Numbered from the stretch's first letter, positions 34,961-47,820 are shown. The stretch: DNA of 64,000 nt from Prostheceraeus crozeri (GCA_907163375.1 CAJQUW010007539.1:682001-746000), one strand, 5' to 3'. Numbers and translations: made by a program. The notes: generated by a model from the letters alone, not told the origin.

Positions 34961-35799
34961 ACAACATTGTCTTGAACAGGGATAGAGTGTCTAGTCCAGA
35001 GCTGTTATATCTAGATGTCCACAGCTGCAGTAGCATACACAAACATAAATATGAAATGTCAAATCTTTAGTTAAATCTTCAAATGTTGAATAAAAATGTA
35101 ATGAAAATTTTTAAAAAGAACCAAATTATTGGAACCTTTGAAAAGCAATTAGTGAAGGGTTGTATGCATCATGAGCTGTACTTGCTCGCATCTTGAATCT
35201 GAATGTTTTATTTCACTGTGCAGCTTGTTGCCTGTGTGTCCTTGTCTTCGAAGATCGCATTTCAAGCAAAAGTAAATAGTAACTCACCTTAAAAGTCATT
35301 TAACCTTTATCGGGGAGTTCATGTTCATGTAAAGTGGACCCTAAAACCATTAAAGGCAAATAAAATGAAGAATTGCAGCTGCTAAGATAGGTCATGACTG
35401 GAAAAGTTACTTTTTCTAGTGGTTCTACATTTACATGTAGAATGAAGTACGAAGTACAATTAGTCGTCTTCGAAGTGATAGATGGAAAAGACATCAAAAG
35501 AATTGAATGTTTCCAATTCACGAATGCAGAGAGAAAATTGGCGATAAAGCGGTCACCGAAATTTGAATTTGAATCATTGTTCAGAATAAATGGATGTTGT
35601 TTTGACAATCAGCGTACAGACTTTTCATACATGGTCACATGAGATAGTGACAGTAAGTTACACATAACTTTCTATTTCAGAGTTTTTTGAAGATTTTTGA
35701 TGTGCATCTGTAGCTAGAGTTTGAATAACTGATAACCATTGAATGTCATTTTGTTGTCGTAGACGTAGGTACTATTTATCTAATAGTTATTTACGCAAC
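34961..35799 (+). other. Intron 5, unassigned stretch
   Basis: An 82-codon frame at 35394-35642 has somewhat coding-like composition but no recognisable domain and overlaps a frame on the other strand. It is not called. Confidence 0.35.
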
Positions 35800-36187
35800 T
35801 TAAGTGCATGATTGCATCATTATTGTATTTCACGAGTTAGATATCTTAAGTGCCCGTGCCCATAGGGCGAGGGTTAGTTAAATCTAGCGAGCCCGAATGC
35901 AATGATAAAGCAATCTCATGCACGAGTTACGTAGAGAATTGTGATTGACATATCTATGATTATCAACAATATTTCAATAAAAAATTAGCCTGATCAAAAG
36001 TGAAAATATCTATTCTCAGATCTAATACATACTAAGCCGGTCAAAACTCCCAAAATGTTCATAGATTACGCTCCTTCTCGTGCATCGGAGTAAATATTAT
36101 TTCCCGCGCCGCCAACAATCTGCTTTACAGGTACAATAAAATGATATGATATCTATATTATGCTCCAGGAGACAAATGAAATATTTC
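35800..36187 (+). repeat. Dispersed repeat, copy 2
   Basis: Second copy of the family at 30681-31097, same strand, without the insertion seen in copy 1. Shared landmarks are the ATTTCACGAGTTAGATATCTTAA block and TCTCAGATCTAATAC. The copies lie in introns 4 and 5, on either side of Ig exon 5, so they could pair in unequal recombination that deletes or duplicates that exon. Confidence 0.85.
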
Positions 36188-36268
36188 TATGAAGACTGTA
36201 CAACGTGCTACTATAGTGGCATTTGCTAAAATTACAATCAAGCGCAGAATCGTTTCTGCGAGAATCGT

Positions 36269-37661
36269 ATGGGCATGACATCATGAAGAACGTCTCTTCC
36301 TTTCATCAACTTGGTGAAAAACTTAGCGCTCTGAAGTTACCTGCGAGTCCAAAGTAGGTTAAATTCTCCTAAACTGCAACCTCGTCTGCATTCATCCGAT
36401 GACCTCTTTGGTGCATCTTTTCTAAGTTTCACATCATTGTTAGCGTCGATTTCCAAGGGGTTGCTGTGAGAGTCGTGAGACTAGTCTACTTTCGTGAATG
36501 TTTCTGACAAGCGAACTGTAAATTGCATTAAAACGGTCTTCTTTGGATTTGCATGTTGCCTCACCAATCGTGCGGTCTTCACCAAAAATGCGTTCATGAC
36601 CTCATTAAAAATAGTCTCGTTAAAAATGACCTCATTAAAAATAGTCAAATAATTTGTATGCATATTTTGTACAATTCTATTTCACGTTTTAGCTTAAGGA
36701 ACTAATATTAATTCTCTTACACATTTGGTAGATTTTAGATAGCGTAATCCCGCTGTGCTATTAGCTAGATCTGATATTTTGATTGGAAACAGACCTGTCC
36801 TCTTATCATCTGAATGGGAAGACTGTTAAATAGGATCTTTTCAATATATAAGTGATAAACATAATTTTGAACAGAACGACTTACTCGCCAATTCATTACA
36901 CATGAGGAGAGGAGAAGCGTTGTTTGTCCTTCTAGTAAGTATTTTTAAAATTTTTAGACATTTTAGGATAAAAAAAATTTCTTTTAAATCATACTTTGTA
37001 CCTATTGAAAAGTAACGTCATTAGCTTGTTTTTTTTAACTTTGTTACACTGACGCACTTTGCTACGCTGAATTCTTTGATCGATCCATCGACAATATCTC
37101 TTCCACTTCGTCCTGGTAAAAATTGATTGCGAAATAGTATGCGCTAGTGTGCGGATGCTGACACCACAGAAACTGATGACGAAAAAATAGAATGGAAGTG
37201 AAGCTTCATGCAATACACAATTGCGGCAGATTATGCGCCTCACTAACGTCTTGTGCGTCATGCTAAGAAGGTAAAAGATCTTGGGTGACTTTTTCCTTCA
37301 AATTTGTTGTTGAGAGTGCGCTACGCACTATTTCAGCTTCATGCAATTCAATGCATAATAGTGGCACATAAACTGCACGCATTTTCACGTAGACACACTT
37401 GTCAGCGGCTGCATCATTGGGTAAGAATCAGTCACGTGTGGAATTCTAAGCTTTTCATTGGTCATGGTCGATACAGCTCGTCATTGTAGGTGAAAGAAGC
37501 GTACTTAATTGATGCGGGTGCCATTTTGTCAAGTCTCAGAAATTGATAATTTTTGTTTTAATAATTTAACCTACTTTGACTGGAAGGTAACTTCAGACAG
37601 TTAAGTTTTTCACCGAGATGATGAAAGGAAGAGATGCTCTTCATGGTGTCATGCCCATAAT
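36269..37661. mobile_element. About 1.4 kb non-autonomous element with about 97 bp terminal inverted repeats
   Basis: The left arm 36269-36365 (ATGGGCATGACATCATGAAGAA ... AAGTAGGTTAAAT) is the inverse of the right arm 37563-37661, with roughly 80-85% identity by eye. The interior contains a short duplication (GACCTCATTAAAAATAGTC, twice, 36598-36647) but no transposase. I could not define a target-site duplication, so an inverted duplication is an alternative. Confidence 0.65.
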
Positions 37662-38281
37662 AATATTCACAGGAAAAAATCACAGGATGGTTCTTACATA
37701 TCCAGTAAAATGGTTTCACAACATTTACGAAAGATAATATCGATGACTACGTGTACTCAATTCAAATAAGACACGAAAATATTTCAATAAATTGCGACAT
37801 AATATTCAACATGAGCGACTGAGATATAAATTACAGTTTCGAATTGGTTAGAGAACATGCACATGGGAAATTGAGTTCGACCTTTTCTGTATTGTTGATA
37901 TTGGGATTCAAAACAATTACATTTGCTAATAATTATGTAATATCCATATTGTTCTTATCACTCAGAATTGTATAAACATACATGCATGATTAATGACCAT
38001 ATAGTCAGCGGTATGCAATGTCATAAGGGGCAGACATTGAGGTAATTACAAATAGAATTTGAATCAAATATCATAAACTGATGATTTAAATATTATTGCG
38101 CACAATGAGGATAATTTGTTTTTAGAGCATGACGACTCCTCATGCAATTGATGCTTGAGAGACTCGTACTCATGAGAATTCTCTGCCACACAAAGGTATG
38201 TGGATCTAAATAATCTTGAAGACTGAAAACATTTTCCAGATAACACAAGGGCTTGATAATATTCAACCACTTTGTTTTCAG
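37662..38281 (+). other. Intron 5, last part
   Basis: No supported feature. It ends with the acceptor TTGTTTTCAG. Confidence 0.35.
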
Positions 38282-38557
38282 GAGAATATATTCCTCCACG
38301 CATCATTAGATTCCCGGAAGATTTCAAAGTCCGACCATGGAGCTCCTTCAACCTTACATGTGATGGCCAGGGTTATCCTACCCCAAAAGTATACTGGATT
38401 CAAGGCCATGATATTCTAACCGGTCGATCGACAGCGTTTCCACGCCGTATGAGCACGACAGTGTTAATCAAAAACATGCCTTCACCAAGAAAATATACAT
38501 GTGTTGCAGAAAATACGGTTGGAAGAGTTCTCAGAACAGTCATTGTGGGCATTCTAG
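38282..38557 (+). CDS. Exon 6: Ig domain 5
   Basis: 92 codons, phase 1 on both sides, donor CTAG|GTAAGT. It codes residues 417-508: YIPPRIIRFPEDF, B-strand cysteine with a glycosylation sequon in FNLTCDGQG, tryptophan in VYWIQGHD, F-strand cysteine in PRKYTCVAENTVG. The GxG after the first cysteine and the AENTVG turn are typical of I-set domains of neural and adhesion receptors. Confidence 0.88.
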
Positions 38558-38689
38558 GTAAGTCGATTTTTCTAAGTATTCATTATATTTATAATCGCGT
38601 TAAAACGATAAACCGATTGAATTTTGAGTTTGTGATGACATCTTCCTTTATAGTTACATATCGTAGACATTTCCTCTAAATATGGCTCT

Positions 38690-39020
38690 ATTCCTCGTTG
38701 TTTGAATCAGCTTAAAGACCGTAAGTGCAATCCGTCTCAAGCCAAACAACTGATCTATGGTATCAGCGATGACTTTGATGCGAATGTAAGGACCAAGCTG
38801 GTGTACGTTCTTCAAAACAACACAGGATTCAAGAAGCTGGTTCAGAGGAACTTTGAAGGATATACATTGGAAGAACAATTGCTATTGTCGCGATCTCCGG
38901 CTACCTCTTCTGACGTTGAGAGACGTTTTTCAGAATACAAAGCATTTATGAGGAGCAATCGCATTAGCATGACTAAGGAAAACATTTGCATGAATTGTGT
39001 ATTTAGAATATTCACCATTT
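38690..39020 (+). mobile_element. hAT-family transposase remnant (C-terminal dimerisation region)
   Basis: The frame 38702-39010 codes LSRSPATSSDVERRFSEYKA and then MRSNRISMTKENI. This is the hATC signature that closes hAT transposases (usual form about (A/S)P(A/V)TSCDVERSFS-x-YK...R...LT-x-EN). Only this C-terminal third is present, with no catalytic core upstream and no terminal repeats, so it is a fragment. It fills about half of the 674-base intron 6. A domesticated hAT-like host exon is less likely because the frame runs past both ends without splice sites. Confidence 0.75.
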
Positions 39021-39231
39021 ATGCATACATAGGCCTACATTTCTTACTATATTGCAGCTATTTCTATGATCAGAATGATATTGCATAAAATTACTTTTTT
39101 CAGAACATAAAACGATCACTTGGTAATGCATATTTGGTCGGCGCTGGTTATCATGCATAGCCTATAATTTCATATGTTAATACTTTGATGTTTGAAAGCT
39201 CTTCCGATAACAAAAATGCTTCTTCTTCCAG

Positions 39232-39501
39232 AGATAGTTATCAAACCCAAGACGACGACAACGGTTCTTGTCACAATGAGCTCGACAGCAAGGATTAACT
39301 GTTCAGCTTCAGGAAATCCTCTACCTGAAGTGACGTGGAGGAACGATAGGGGCGTGATAGTAAAAGGAAAAGTGTCAGTTATCAAGGACACAAAGATATC
39401 TATTCTTATTGTCAGAAATGTCACTCGACCGCTTGTATTTTCATGTTTAGCTGTTTCTTCGTTTGGACAAGTCTACAAGATTGTCAAAGTGATACCAACG
39501 A
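39232..39501 (+). CDS. Exon 7: Ig domain 6
   Basis: 90 codons, the shortest Ig exon, phase 1 on both sides, acceptor CTTCTTCCAG and donor ACGA|GTAAGT. It codes residues 509-598: IVIKPKTTTTVL, B-strand cysteine in ARINCSASGNP (sequon NCS), tryptophan in VTWRNDRG, F-strand cysteine in LVFSCLAVSS. It follows Ig domain 5 after only 674 bases, the closest pair of exons in the gene. Confidence 0.88.
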
Positions 39502-39693
39502 GTAAGTTTCATTCTGTGCATTATTAATAACAAGACAGCATTTTCATACATTGAACACAAATATCGCATGCGCCCTCGAATTATCGTAATTAGGGCCCAG
39601 CCCTCATCATCTTGTTGTCACTTCTATGTGGACATATTTATCACCTCTCCATGCCAGGGATGGAACCGACCGCCGACCACTAATTCTGAAGAC
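39502..39693 (+). other. Intron 7, first part
   Basis: No supported feature. Confidence 0.3.
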
Positions 39694-39899
39694 CGGCTGG
39701 TCATTACGGCGGCTGGTCGGCTGTCATTATGGCGGCTGGTCAGCTGATCATCACGGCGGCAGCTGGTCGGTTGCTCATTATGGCGGCTGGTCGGCTGGTC
39801 ATTGCGGCAGCTGGTCGGCTGTCATTATGGCGGCTGGTCGGCTGTGCTGGTCGTCTGATCATTTCGGCGACTGGTCGGCTGCTCATTACGCCGACTGGC
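39694..39899. repeat. GC-rich minisatellite
   Basis: About eight imperfect copies of a unit near 24-27 bases built on GGCTGGTCGGCTG(C)TCATTA(T/C)GGC. Unit length and sequence vary between copies. The long open frames across it are a by-product of the repeat and I do not treat them as genes. Confidence 0.85.
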
Positions 39900-40600
39900 C
39901 TATTATTCTATATAGGCTCATGTTTGCCATTGACAACATTCATTGCAGTTTGCAAAAGTATGCAAATAGAACTATTAATGTGACATAAATACTGCGAGCA
40001 ATTTCTTGAAATTCATCTTTAGATCTTTAATAAAAGCCGTGAGCGTAGCCGTTGTCTGTTAAACATACAAAATTACATAGTTGGCGATGATATAGCAGTT
40101 TAGGTACTCAGAAAGAACAGTCGTTGCAGCTTAAGAGGGACATTTGCAAGTTCTTTTGTTGTTTCAGCTTTTTATGAAATAATGCTCAAACTACTTGAAG
40201 TGCATTAATGTGTTCAGGTGGTAAGTCTATTGCTGAATTCTCGGCTGCTGTCGTTCGACGATTCTCGTTGTATGTAGCTGAAGTTTGCTCTTCATAATGC
40301 AATTAAGTACTAATCTACACACTATTATCTACTTATGCATGCTATTTCAATCTCTACTTGGTCTCAGATAAAGTCTCTAGTTCCGAAACCCCGTCTTGTT
40401 TCAACCCTGTTACATGTACATGCACATTAGAAGTGTACAGTGACCATGAGCGCTGACTCAAACCTGACTTGCACTCCTTCAATCTGATCTGACTCGAAAG
40501 TCTTGCGAATCAACTTATCGGCCCTAGTGGATACACTGCATGATTTGCATGAAAAAGTGAAGTATCTACAAAAATTATTTCGTATTAATGACTTATTCAG
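39900..40600 (+). other. Intron 7, unassigned stretch
   Basis: No supported feature. Confidence 0.35.
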
Positions 40601-40604
40601 TTAA

Positions 40605-41557
40605 CCCTCAGAGACCTGAGGGGGGTCCAGTGGACCCCGGAGCCACATTTTCTATTTCATTTTTTACGCTGACGATATATCAACCACTCAAGCCCATACA
40701 AAATCATCATTTCTGACAGTGAATCTGCATGTGTTATTTCATTTCAACTGAATCAGTAGAAGTATGCCAGATATTCCAAGGGGGTCCACTGGACCCCCCC
40801 TCAGGTCTCAGAGGGTGTAGAAATTCCATCACAAAATTTTTGTAATTAGATGAAAAATGATTTCGAACATGTCCACGATGGTGTATAAAGAGTGAAAGTC
40901 ATTTATTCATTGTTTGCATCATGCTCGTAGATGTGCAATGTGTTGGAAGATCGCAAAATGTGAATATTTTGCTTTCGCACATGATCTCGCGTGACTGGTT
41001 GGCCTATATGAATCGATGTCCGAAATGAAAGCTATCATTATATTCATAGTTGAGCACCAAAAACTGATTGATGACAAACTTTTCACAGCAGTAATGATAA
41101 GTTTGAGATCTCCACAGCTGTTTTTGGTTCTAGAAGTACAGAAATTTTGACTCATTTTAGGTCTATTTCTGATAGCTTTGGATAAATTTGAAGGAATGTA
41201 CAAATGGAAAGGATTAGCTGCATGAATTAAATCAATTTCATCAAAATCAACTATCTGAGGCTTTATGGTGACACAAAATATCGTAAAGCCGCCTCCTAGT
41301 ACAAATGATGCTGTACTAAATGTGGTTGACTTACAAAAACACCATATTTTCGCACGTGTTTACTGAGAAGGCTGAAAGTCACTCAAGGGATTCGTTATAC
41401 CGACCTGCTACACGCAAACATCATTGTTTTACTTAAAATCAACTTTCCTAATGTTTTGATATCGATTTAAGCAGGTAAACTAAGAATATGTTAAATGGGG
41501 TCCACTGGACCCCCCCTCAGGTCTCAGAGGGTGTGAAAAAGCTCAGGTCTCTGAGGG
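40605..41557. mobile_element. Non-autonomous piggyBac-like element with TTAA target sites
   Basis: The element lies between TTAA (40601-40604) and TTAA (41558-41561). The ends CCCTCAGAGACCTGAG and CTCAGGTCTCTGAGGG are inverted copies, and a CCC start next to TTAA is the piggyBac-type layout. Inside, the palindrome GGGTCCA(G/C)TGGACCC occurs three times (40623-40637, 40782-40796, 41498-41512), with extra inverted copies of the end sequence at 40797-40815 and 41514-41532. No transposase is encoded. A second, truncated copy lies at 44888-45340. Confidence 0.78.
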
Positions 41558-41561
41558 TTAA

Positions 41562-42894
41562 TGTTGCAATCGTCCCGATGATTAAAGAGATCCCCGAAGT
41601 TGTGGGGATAAGACCCAAAGTAACAACATTCTAACCCACTTCATCAGCACTACGCCAACCATGGAGACCCTGATGCATTGCAGACACTTCAGTAAGCCGA
41701 CGACGGACATGCAGATACATGTGAGACAGGTATCTATGACAGGAGATTGCTTCTCTTCATGACAGGGCATCGCTTAATTACAAAAAAAGTGGAAGTTAAA
41801 TTTCGACACTTGATTAAAGAGTTAGCATACTCAATGCGCAATATGGCCACGTGGGTTACCGATATGTGATGCGACACCACCAACATTCGGTCGAGAGCTT
41901 ATAGGCCTTTGTCAGTGCAACTTCATGTGAGCATGAGACACCAGCTGTCTGCACAATTGGCTTTGTGAAACATAAAAGTCACATTTTGCAATCGTAAAAC
42001 TCGACAACAAAACCCCATGTTCTACTACTCAATCGATTTCTAGATCGGTTTCGCATGAAATGTTTGACAAACTAATGGGTATCTATTCAATAACGACTTG
42101 CTCCAGTCTTTGTCCTTACATGGTGCTTTTTATCCGTATTTTGTTCTATTTGATGGCAGCATTAAGATGTATACTCAAAGATGTCGTTGACGGTGACAGG
42201 ATCGGTAGCGGTGCGAGATCGGCTCGGTATGCTTTATTGTTGTAGGAATGAAGCTCGCGATACAAAAGTTGCTTGTCCTCGGAAGGAATATAACAGCCTA
42301 TTATGTATATTTATAGCTGATGAGAGTCCCATGACCATAACTATTGAACAAAATAACAATACTTGCTACAATAAGTGCCATGCCCCTAAATAAATCGCGG
42401 CAATTATTCATACAAACAAGATAAAGCCTCATGCTTCAATTGCCCGAAATTGTGTATCAATAAGAAATAATCGCTTGTACTCTAATAGGCTAAAACCCTA
42501 CGGACATGGTTTTATATGTGCATGTTCAAAAGTAATTGGTTACTGCAAAATCTTTTCCGATGGACATGAAATTTACAATGAAAATTATCGTCGAAAGAAG
42601 CCGTTGATCATGGGGCTGCTTACACGAAGTGAATCTTTAGATAATTGGTGACGAGACGGGAACAGAATTTCTGTTGTGATATTGACGAAATCGGGACAAT
42701 AGTATTGCATCCGCTGTTCATCGTATATTCAGAACCAATCTAAATCAGAATGGGAGCTATTTTGCGGATCCTTAAGGAATACCCTATCATTTATTATTTT
42801 TCTAATTATCTTATGATACCAAAATATCATTTATAATTTAGGTAAAATGATGAACCCGGTGCTTCTTTGCGTCTTTTCTATTCATGAGCATCAG
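41562..42894 (+). other. Intron 7, unassigned stretch
   Basis: No supported gene or repeat. Confidence 0.35.
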
Positions 42895-43298
42895 AATTGA
42901 AAGATGCCCTCAGACTTGAACAATTTAAGCACAACAATTCCTTGGCAGCGGTAGACACTGCGTTTCGCCCTACAGGGACTCGTCAGTACGGCTGGGAATG
43001 GCCCAAACTAGCTTAACATATGTAAAATGGCTGCAGAAGCTGAAGAATTGTACAACAGGCTGCTCTGCGTTTAGTTATCCTGGCTTTGCCGTGCGGCTGA
43101 TAATCATAAAGATTGCAGACTGCCTGAGCAGCCTGTTGTGCAGTTCTTCAGCTTGTTCAGTCATTCTAGATATTTTGAGCTAGTTTGGGCTATTCCCAGC
43201 CGTACTGACGAGTCCCTGTAGGGCGAATCGCAGCGCCTACGGCTGCCAGGAAATTGTTGAGCTTAAATTGTTCAAGTCTGAGGACATCTTTCAATTCA
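42895..43298. repeat. Foldback element with about 185 bp arms
   Basis: The arms 42895-43080 and 43105-43298 are inverted copies: AGACTTGAACAATTTAAGC at the left against GCTTAAATTGTTCAAGTCT at the right, and CAGGGACTCGTCAGTACGGCT against AGCCGTACTGACGAGTCCCTG. The loop is short (about 25-40 bases). The arms would form a long RNA hairpin if transcribed within the host pre-mRNA. Confidence 0.85.
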
Positions 43299-44887
43299 AT
43301 GCGCAGGCGAACTGGCACTCTGCAATCTTAATGATGAGCATTAGAATATGTAGAGACATGGTATGAGATGGATAGCTGCACAGAGCAGTCTTCACTTAGT
43401 TGACATCTGACATGACACAGATAGCTGACACATTGTAAGAACAATAGTGGAAGAGACAATAGAGAAGTATTGCTTGCAAGAACTTCCAGACAATAACTAA
43501 ATAAAACAGAACAAAGTTACCAGGGTAAGACCAAGTTATGTAACAAAGTATACGAAAACATCAACTTGAAAATATTGCATGAAACATGTCTAACACCAAG
43601 TGATGTAAAGAAAAGTAATTTTAACTTGCAACTAGAAGTATTGCATATTCTAAATTAAAGGTTACAGTCCTGAAAGAAAGATAGCTGAATCAGCAAGCAA
43701 CGTGGATGGCCTAAAACAAACTCCGAATCATAAATTGCATATCTCCAACCATCTTTAATGAGATTTAGAACACAAATGTTATCTGTGAGCTCATTTGTCT
43801 GCACATCCTACAGACAGCGAGACAGTTATGGAATCACTGAATTATTAAACGATGACTGTGAATGTCGGGCATAACATTGCTGAATAAATGTTTGCATGGA
43901 ATGTTTTCTCAAATATAGCTACATAGTGTATTCGTGTGAATGCTTCGCTGACAGAAGAATGCAGGTATAAATGATGTGCCCATATGCGGAATGTCAGTGT
44001 TCAGTGTACATGATGGATTTCATTTAAAAGATAATATCGAAATCCACGCACATTTCATCATTCATCAAAAATCATGATCTACTAGAAAACCGATCGCATT
44101 CGATTTGCGGGTTTGCTTCTGGTTACAAAGTCTGTCATTTGGCATGCTTTTCAATTCATCTACATGAAAGGCATTAAATATCGACCTATTTATGATTCAT
44201 CACTTTAGGATGTAAACTGTTACTGTCTTTTTCAAAATGGATTGAATGTACATGCACTAGAGATTTAGAGATAGCTGGGACGAAGTCATTCATTTCATTT
44301 TCTAATACATGAAGATATTTTTATTCCTGTGACAGAGTACACGCCTTCAGAAAAATTCCAACATTTAGAAATTGTCTGCACTTTCATCAAGCCAATGTTA
44401 GAATTCTCGCATTTCAACAGCCACTGGTAGACAGATTTTGCTGCAGCTGAGAAGGATACGAGATCACTGATGATACAAATAATCAAGTGATGTCTAGAAA
44501 TCTTGAAATGCAAAACACGTGGTTTTGGTTAGATGACAAGAGATAAACTCGATGACGTGACAGAGCCATACTGCATTATGTCAAACAAGAATATTAACAT
44601 TTTAGCGCTCATCTTCTTGCAGTCAGGATGCTTTACAAGGTTCCAATTTATGGAAACGTGTTCGCTGTGTTCTCAACATGAAGTGTTTGCACATGCCATG
44701 AAAATGCTTTCTGAACATGACTTTTTCCATTACAAATCCAAATCGAAATTTGGATAATTCTTGCATGCATTAGTCCGCTCAAGTGAGTGCACGACGATCC
44801 ATGCTTAGAATGCAATGATAATAATAATGCGACTTCAAAAGTCAATATCGTAATCGTACAATTGATTTGTATACGTGTAAATCAATA
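43299..44887 (+). other. Intron 7, unassigned stretch
   Basis: No supported feature. Confidence 0.35.
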
Positions 44888-45340
44888 CCTCTGAGACCTG
44901 AAGGAAGGTTCAGCGGACCCCGGACCCCCCTCAGGTCTCAGCGGGTGTAGAAATTCGCATTACACAACATTTTTACTATCACATAGTGCATAAAGAGTGA
45001 AATTCATTTTTTCAGGGTTTACATCATGCTCGCGCATATGCGTTGTGTTAGAAGATCGCAAAATGTGAATATTTTGCTTTCGCACTTAATCTCGTGTGAC
45101 TGGTTTGCCCAGATGATCAGCTCGACAGAAATCAATCTTCAGGATGAAAGCTATCATTATATTCAAAGTTCCACACTAAAAACAGACTGTTGGCAAAGTC
45201 TTCGCAGCAGCAGGCTAATTGATGAGTTTGAGATCTCCTCAGCTGTTTTGAGAGTCGAAAATTGCATCAAGTTTTAGGCTACAAGTTATAAGCTCATTTT
45301 AGGCCTATTTCTGATGCGAGTGGATAAGTAAAGTTCTGCT
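44888..45340 (+). repeat. Truncated second copy of the TTAA non-autonomous element
   Basis: Matches about 40790-41190 of the element at 40605-41557 in the same orientation. Shared blocks include GATCGCAAAATGTGAATATTTT and GAAAGCTATCATTATATTCA. The left end is reduced to one compact CTCTGAGACCTGA ... CTCAGGTCTCAGCGGG pair, and the right end and its TTAA are missing. It is a diverged, partial copy. Confidence 0.8.
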
Positions 45341-47820
45341 GCATGGAATAAGTAAATTTCATTTCTGGGGTTATCTCCCGGAAAGTAGTAAGTGACTAAA
45401 TTTCATGCACCCGACGTTGAAAATGCCAGTACTGATTTCTTATCAATAATTCTAATATGTCTTCAAAATATTCTTTTGGAAGAAGCCACATCATGAAGAT
45501 CCTATCCTTGGGGATTTGAAACATTGCATGTATGACTTAAGGACATGACCATATGAAATGTTGAAGTCCTAAATTATTTTTTGTAGTTAGTTATCAGTAT
45601 GACACCTTATTGCATTTTAATCTGTCATTGTGATTGAATCTTTAATTAGTTGGATTAGGGGGGCGGTGTAGAGTGAATGCAGAGCGCTTAACGTGGCTTA
45701 CGGCAGATGAGAGAGCTCCCATTGTTACGTCTCGATGTATGAGGCGAAGTTTGTGTAAAGGGGAATTACATATTCATCACACAACGATTACACGTTTATG
45801 GGATTCGAGAATGTACAGGATCTGTTTACTTGTGGGAATTGCAAAAGGCAAACTGTATTTATTGATGGGATGAATTTAATGACAGAATGAGTTTACAGGT
45901 GGGAAATGTAACATTTGAATGATGTCTGACTTTGTGACATATCTTTCAAGACATATCATTACCTATTCAGTATTTTGTCAGCCACTATGTGTGGGACCCC
46001 GCTCGTCTGGGTTTGAGTGTTCAGGTTAGGGGTCGAAACACAACTAGACGAGTTCCTGCTGATGACTGACGGACTGCAGTATTATGTTTTATATCCCTTA
46101 ATCGGCAGCTGAAGTAGTGGTCGATGTATTGTATTTCAAATGAAGAAATGTGGAATTACATGAAGCATTATAGACGGATGAAGAAACTGGCGATAAAAAA
46201 TTCAAGTGAAGAAATAGTATTTTCCATGTGTATAATAATAGTGTGCATAATTTCATTGCTTTAGTAAAATTGTAGTAGAGTGTCATTGTAGTTCTAGTGT
46301 TTGCCTCCATTATCCACTACTACCATTATCCACCATGTGTAGTGTCAGATATATTTCACTTGTAATCGGTGTAGTAGCATAATTGTATTTCCATGTTTTA
46401 CCTCCACTTTTCCAATTTTTATTCATCGGTCTCCTGTTGTTTTATAATGTCCATTTTTAATTTCCTTAACCTATGATGACCATTGTCCTTTTCTATTTCC
46501 ACTATCAGCATCTGTAGTCGGCACAGCATATTAGACGTCTGTTTTGAACGTGTATACGGCAGTATTTGGAATCTATGGTATTAGTATATTAACAGTAAGA
46601 ATGAGTATTGTACAAGTCTTGAGATTTCCATTTTTACCAGATATTGGGCCAAAGCTGATCAATTTTAATTCGTTGTCACGAGGAAGCTCCATTGAGTTCT
46701 TTTAAGAACTGATTAATCCAATGGTTACAGTAGCATTGAGGATTGGAGAACGCCATCAGTCCTCGTTAGGACTACTTCAATTAATAATTTAAATTAGTAA
46801 GCATTATATTCTATTATAAATGGCTGCTGGGATGATTCTCATGATCGTATGAGAATTGCCTTGCAATCTTTGAAGCTGGCCATTCGTGACGTGATTAACT
46901 CTCACGCTATTCGTTGATATTAAATTGTCAGCTATTTTTTATAAATGTCAATCTATTTGCGATAAATTTCTACACTACATCTTGAAAAAGATTGATAACA
47001 CATTCTAATCGAGTATTAGAAACATCGAATTGGATACAAGTTAAACAATAAATAGTTCTTAAAGTAATGAATTTGCAAATTTGCAACAGATTAGTCACCG
47101 TGCACCTCCAATCTCGATAAGTTTGCAGCTGATGAAGGAGGTCATCACGAAATTGAAAAGTAAATGATGTGATCAGACGTTGACATCTGTTTCGTCTCAA
47201 AATACATCATTAGAACGGGACGGTCCCACTCTACGACTTCATCGCTTCATCTTCTTAAGATCCGTACAGTCCGTGTCGGAAATTAGCCAAAGTAAAAAAC
47301 ACTTATTTCTTCGACCAACAGAAACGAACATATCACACGTTCAGTTCCAGATAGCAGACATGACAAAATGATTTAATATTAAGTGAACATGGCATGATAC
47401 AGAAACTAACAGGGATAGCTAATTGTAGACGAAGCCATTGCAGGCTTTTGGAAGTTTACAGTCATTGACATGTAAATTACACACAAATCCTCACAGCGAG
47501 ATAAGTAACACAAAATACGAAATTCTGACTTACGAAGAATGTAGAAGTTAATTAAAACAATCCAATTAACAATTGACTAAATACATGCAATGTGAGCTCG
47601 CGCGTTGAAGCCACTTCAGCATAAATGATTGATGACATGCTTTTTAGGAAAAGTTGTAAAAGGAAATTAACTTGTCGACAAAGTGTCATGTGAATTGTCC
47701 TGACAATGTGTTGATTATGCGCAATATGAAATCTACCGATAGAGAGAGAAGAGAGAGAGAGAAAATTATATACTTGTAAATAGAAATCAGAAATTACAAA
47801 GATAATTTTACAGAAATAGT
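45341..47820 (+). other. Intron 7, unassigned stretch
   Basis: No supported gene. A GA-dinucleotide run (GAGAGAGAAGAGAGAGAGAG) lies at about 47741-47762, next to the tail of the LINE fragment that follows. Confidence 0.4.

Noticed and set aside
35394-35642. 82-codon plus-strand frame with coding-like composition
   Set aside because: It is overlapped by a 102-codon antisense frame, shows no domain and no splice signals, and was left unassigned.
39626-39988. Open frames rich in Gly, Trp, Ser and Ala (120 and 84 codons)
   Set aside because: They are translations of the minisatellite. More than one frame is open for the same reason.
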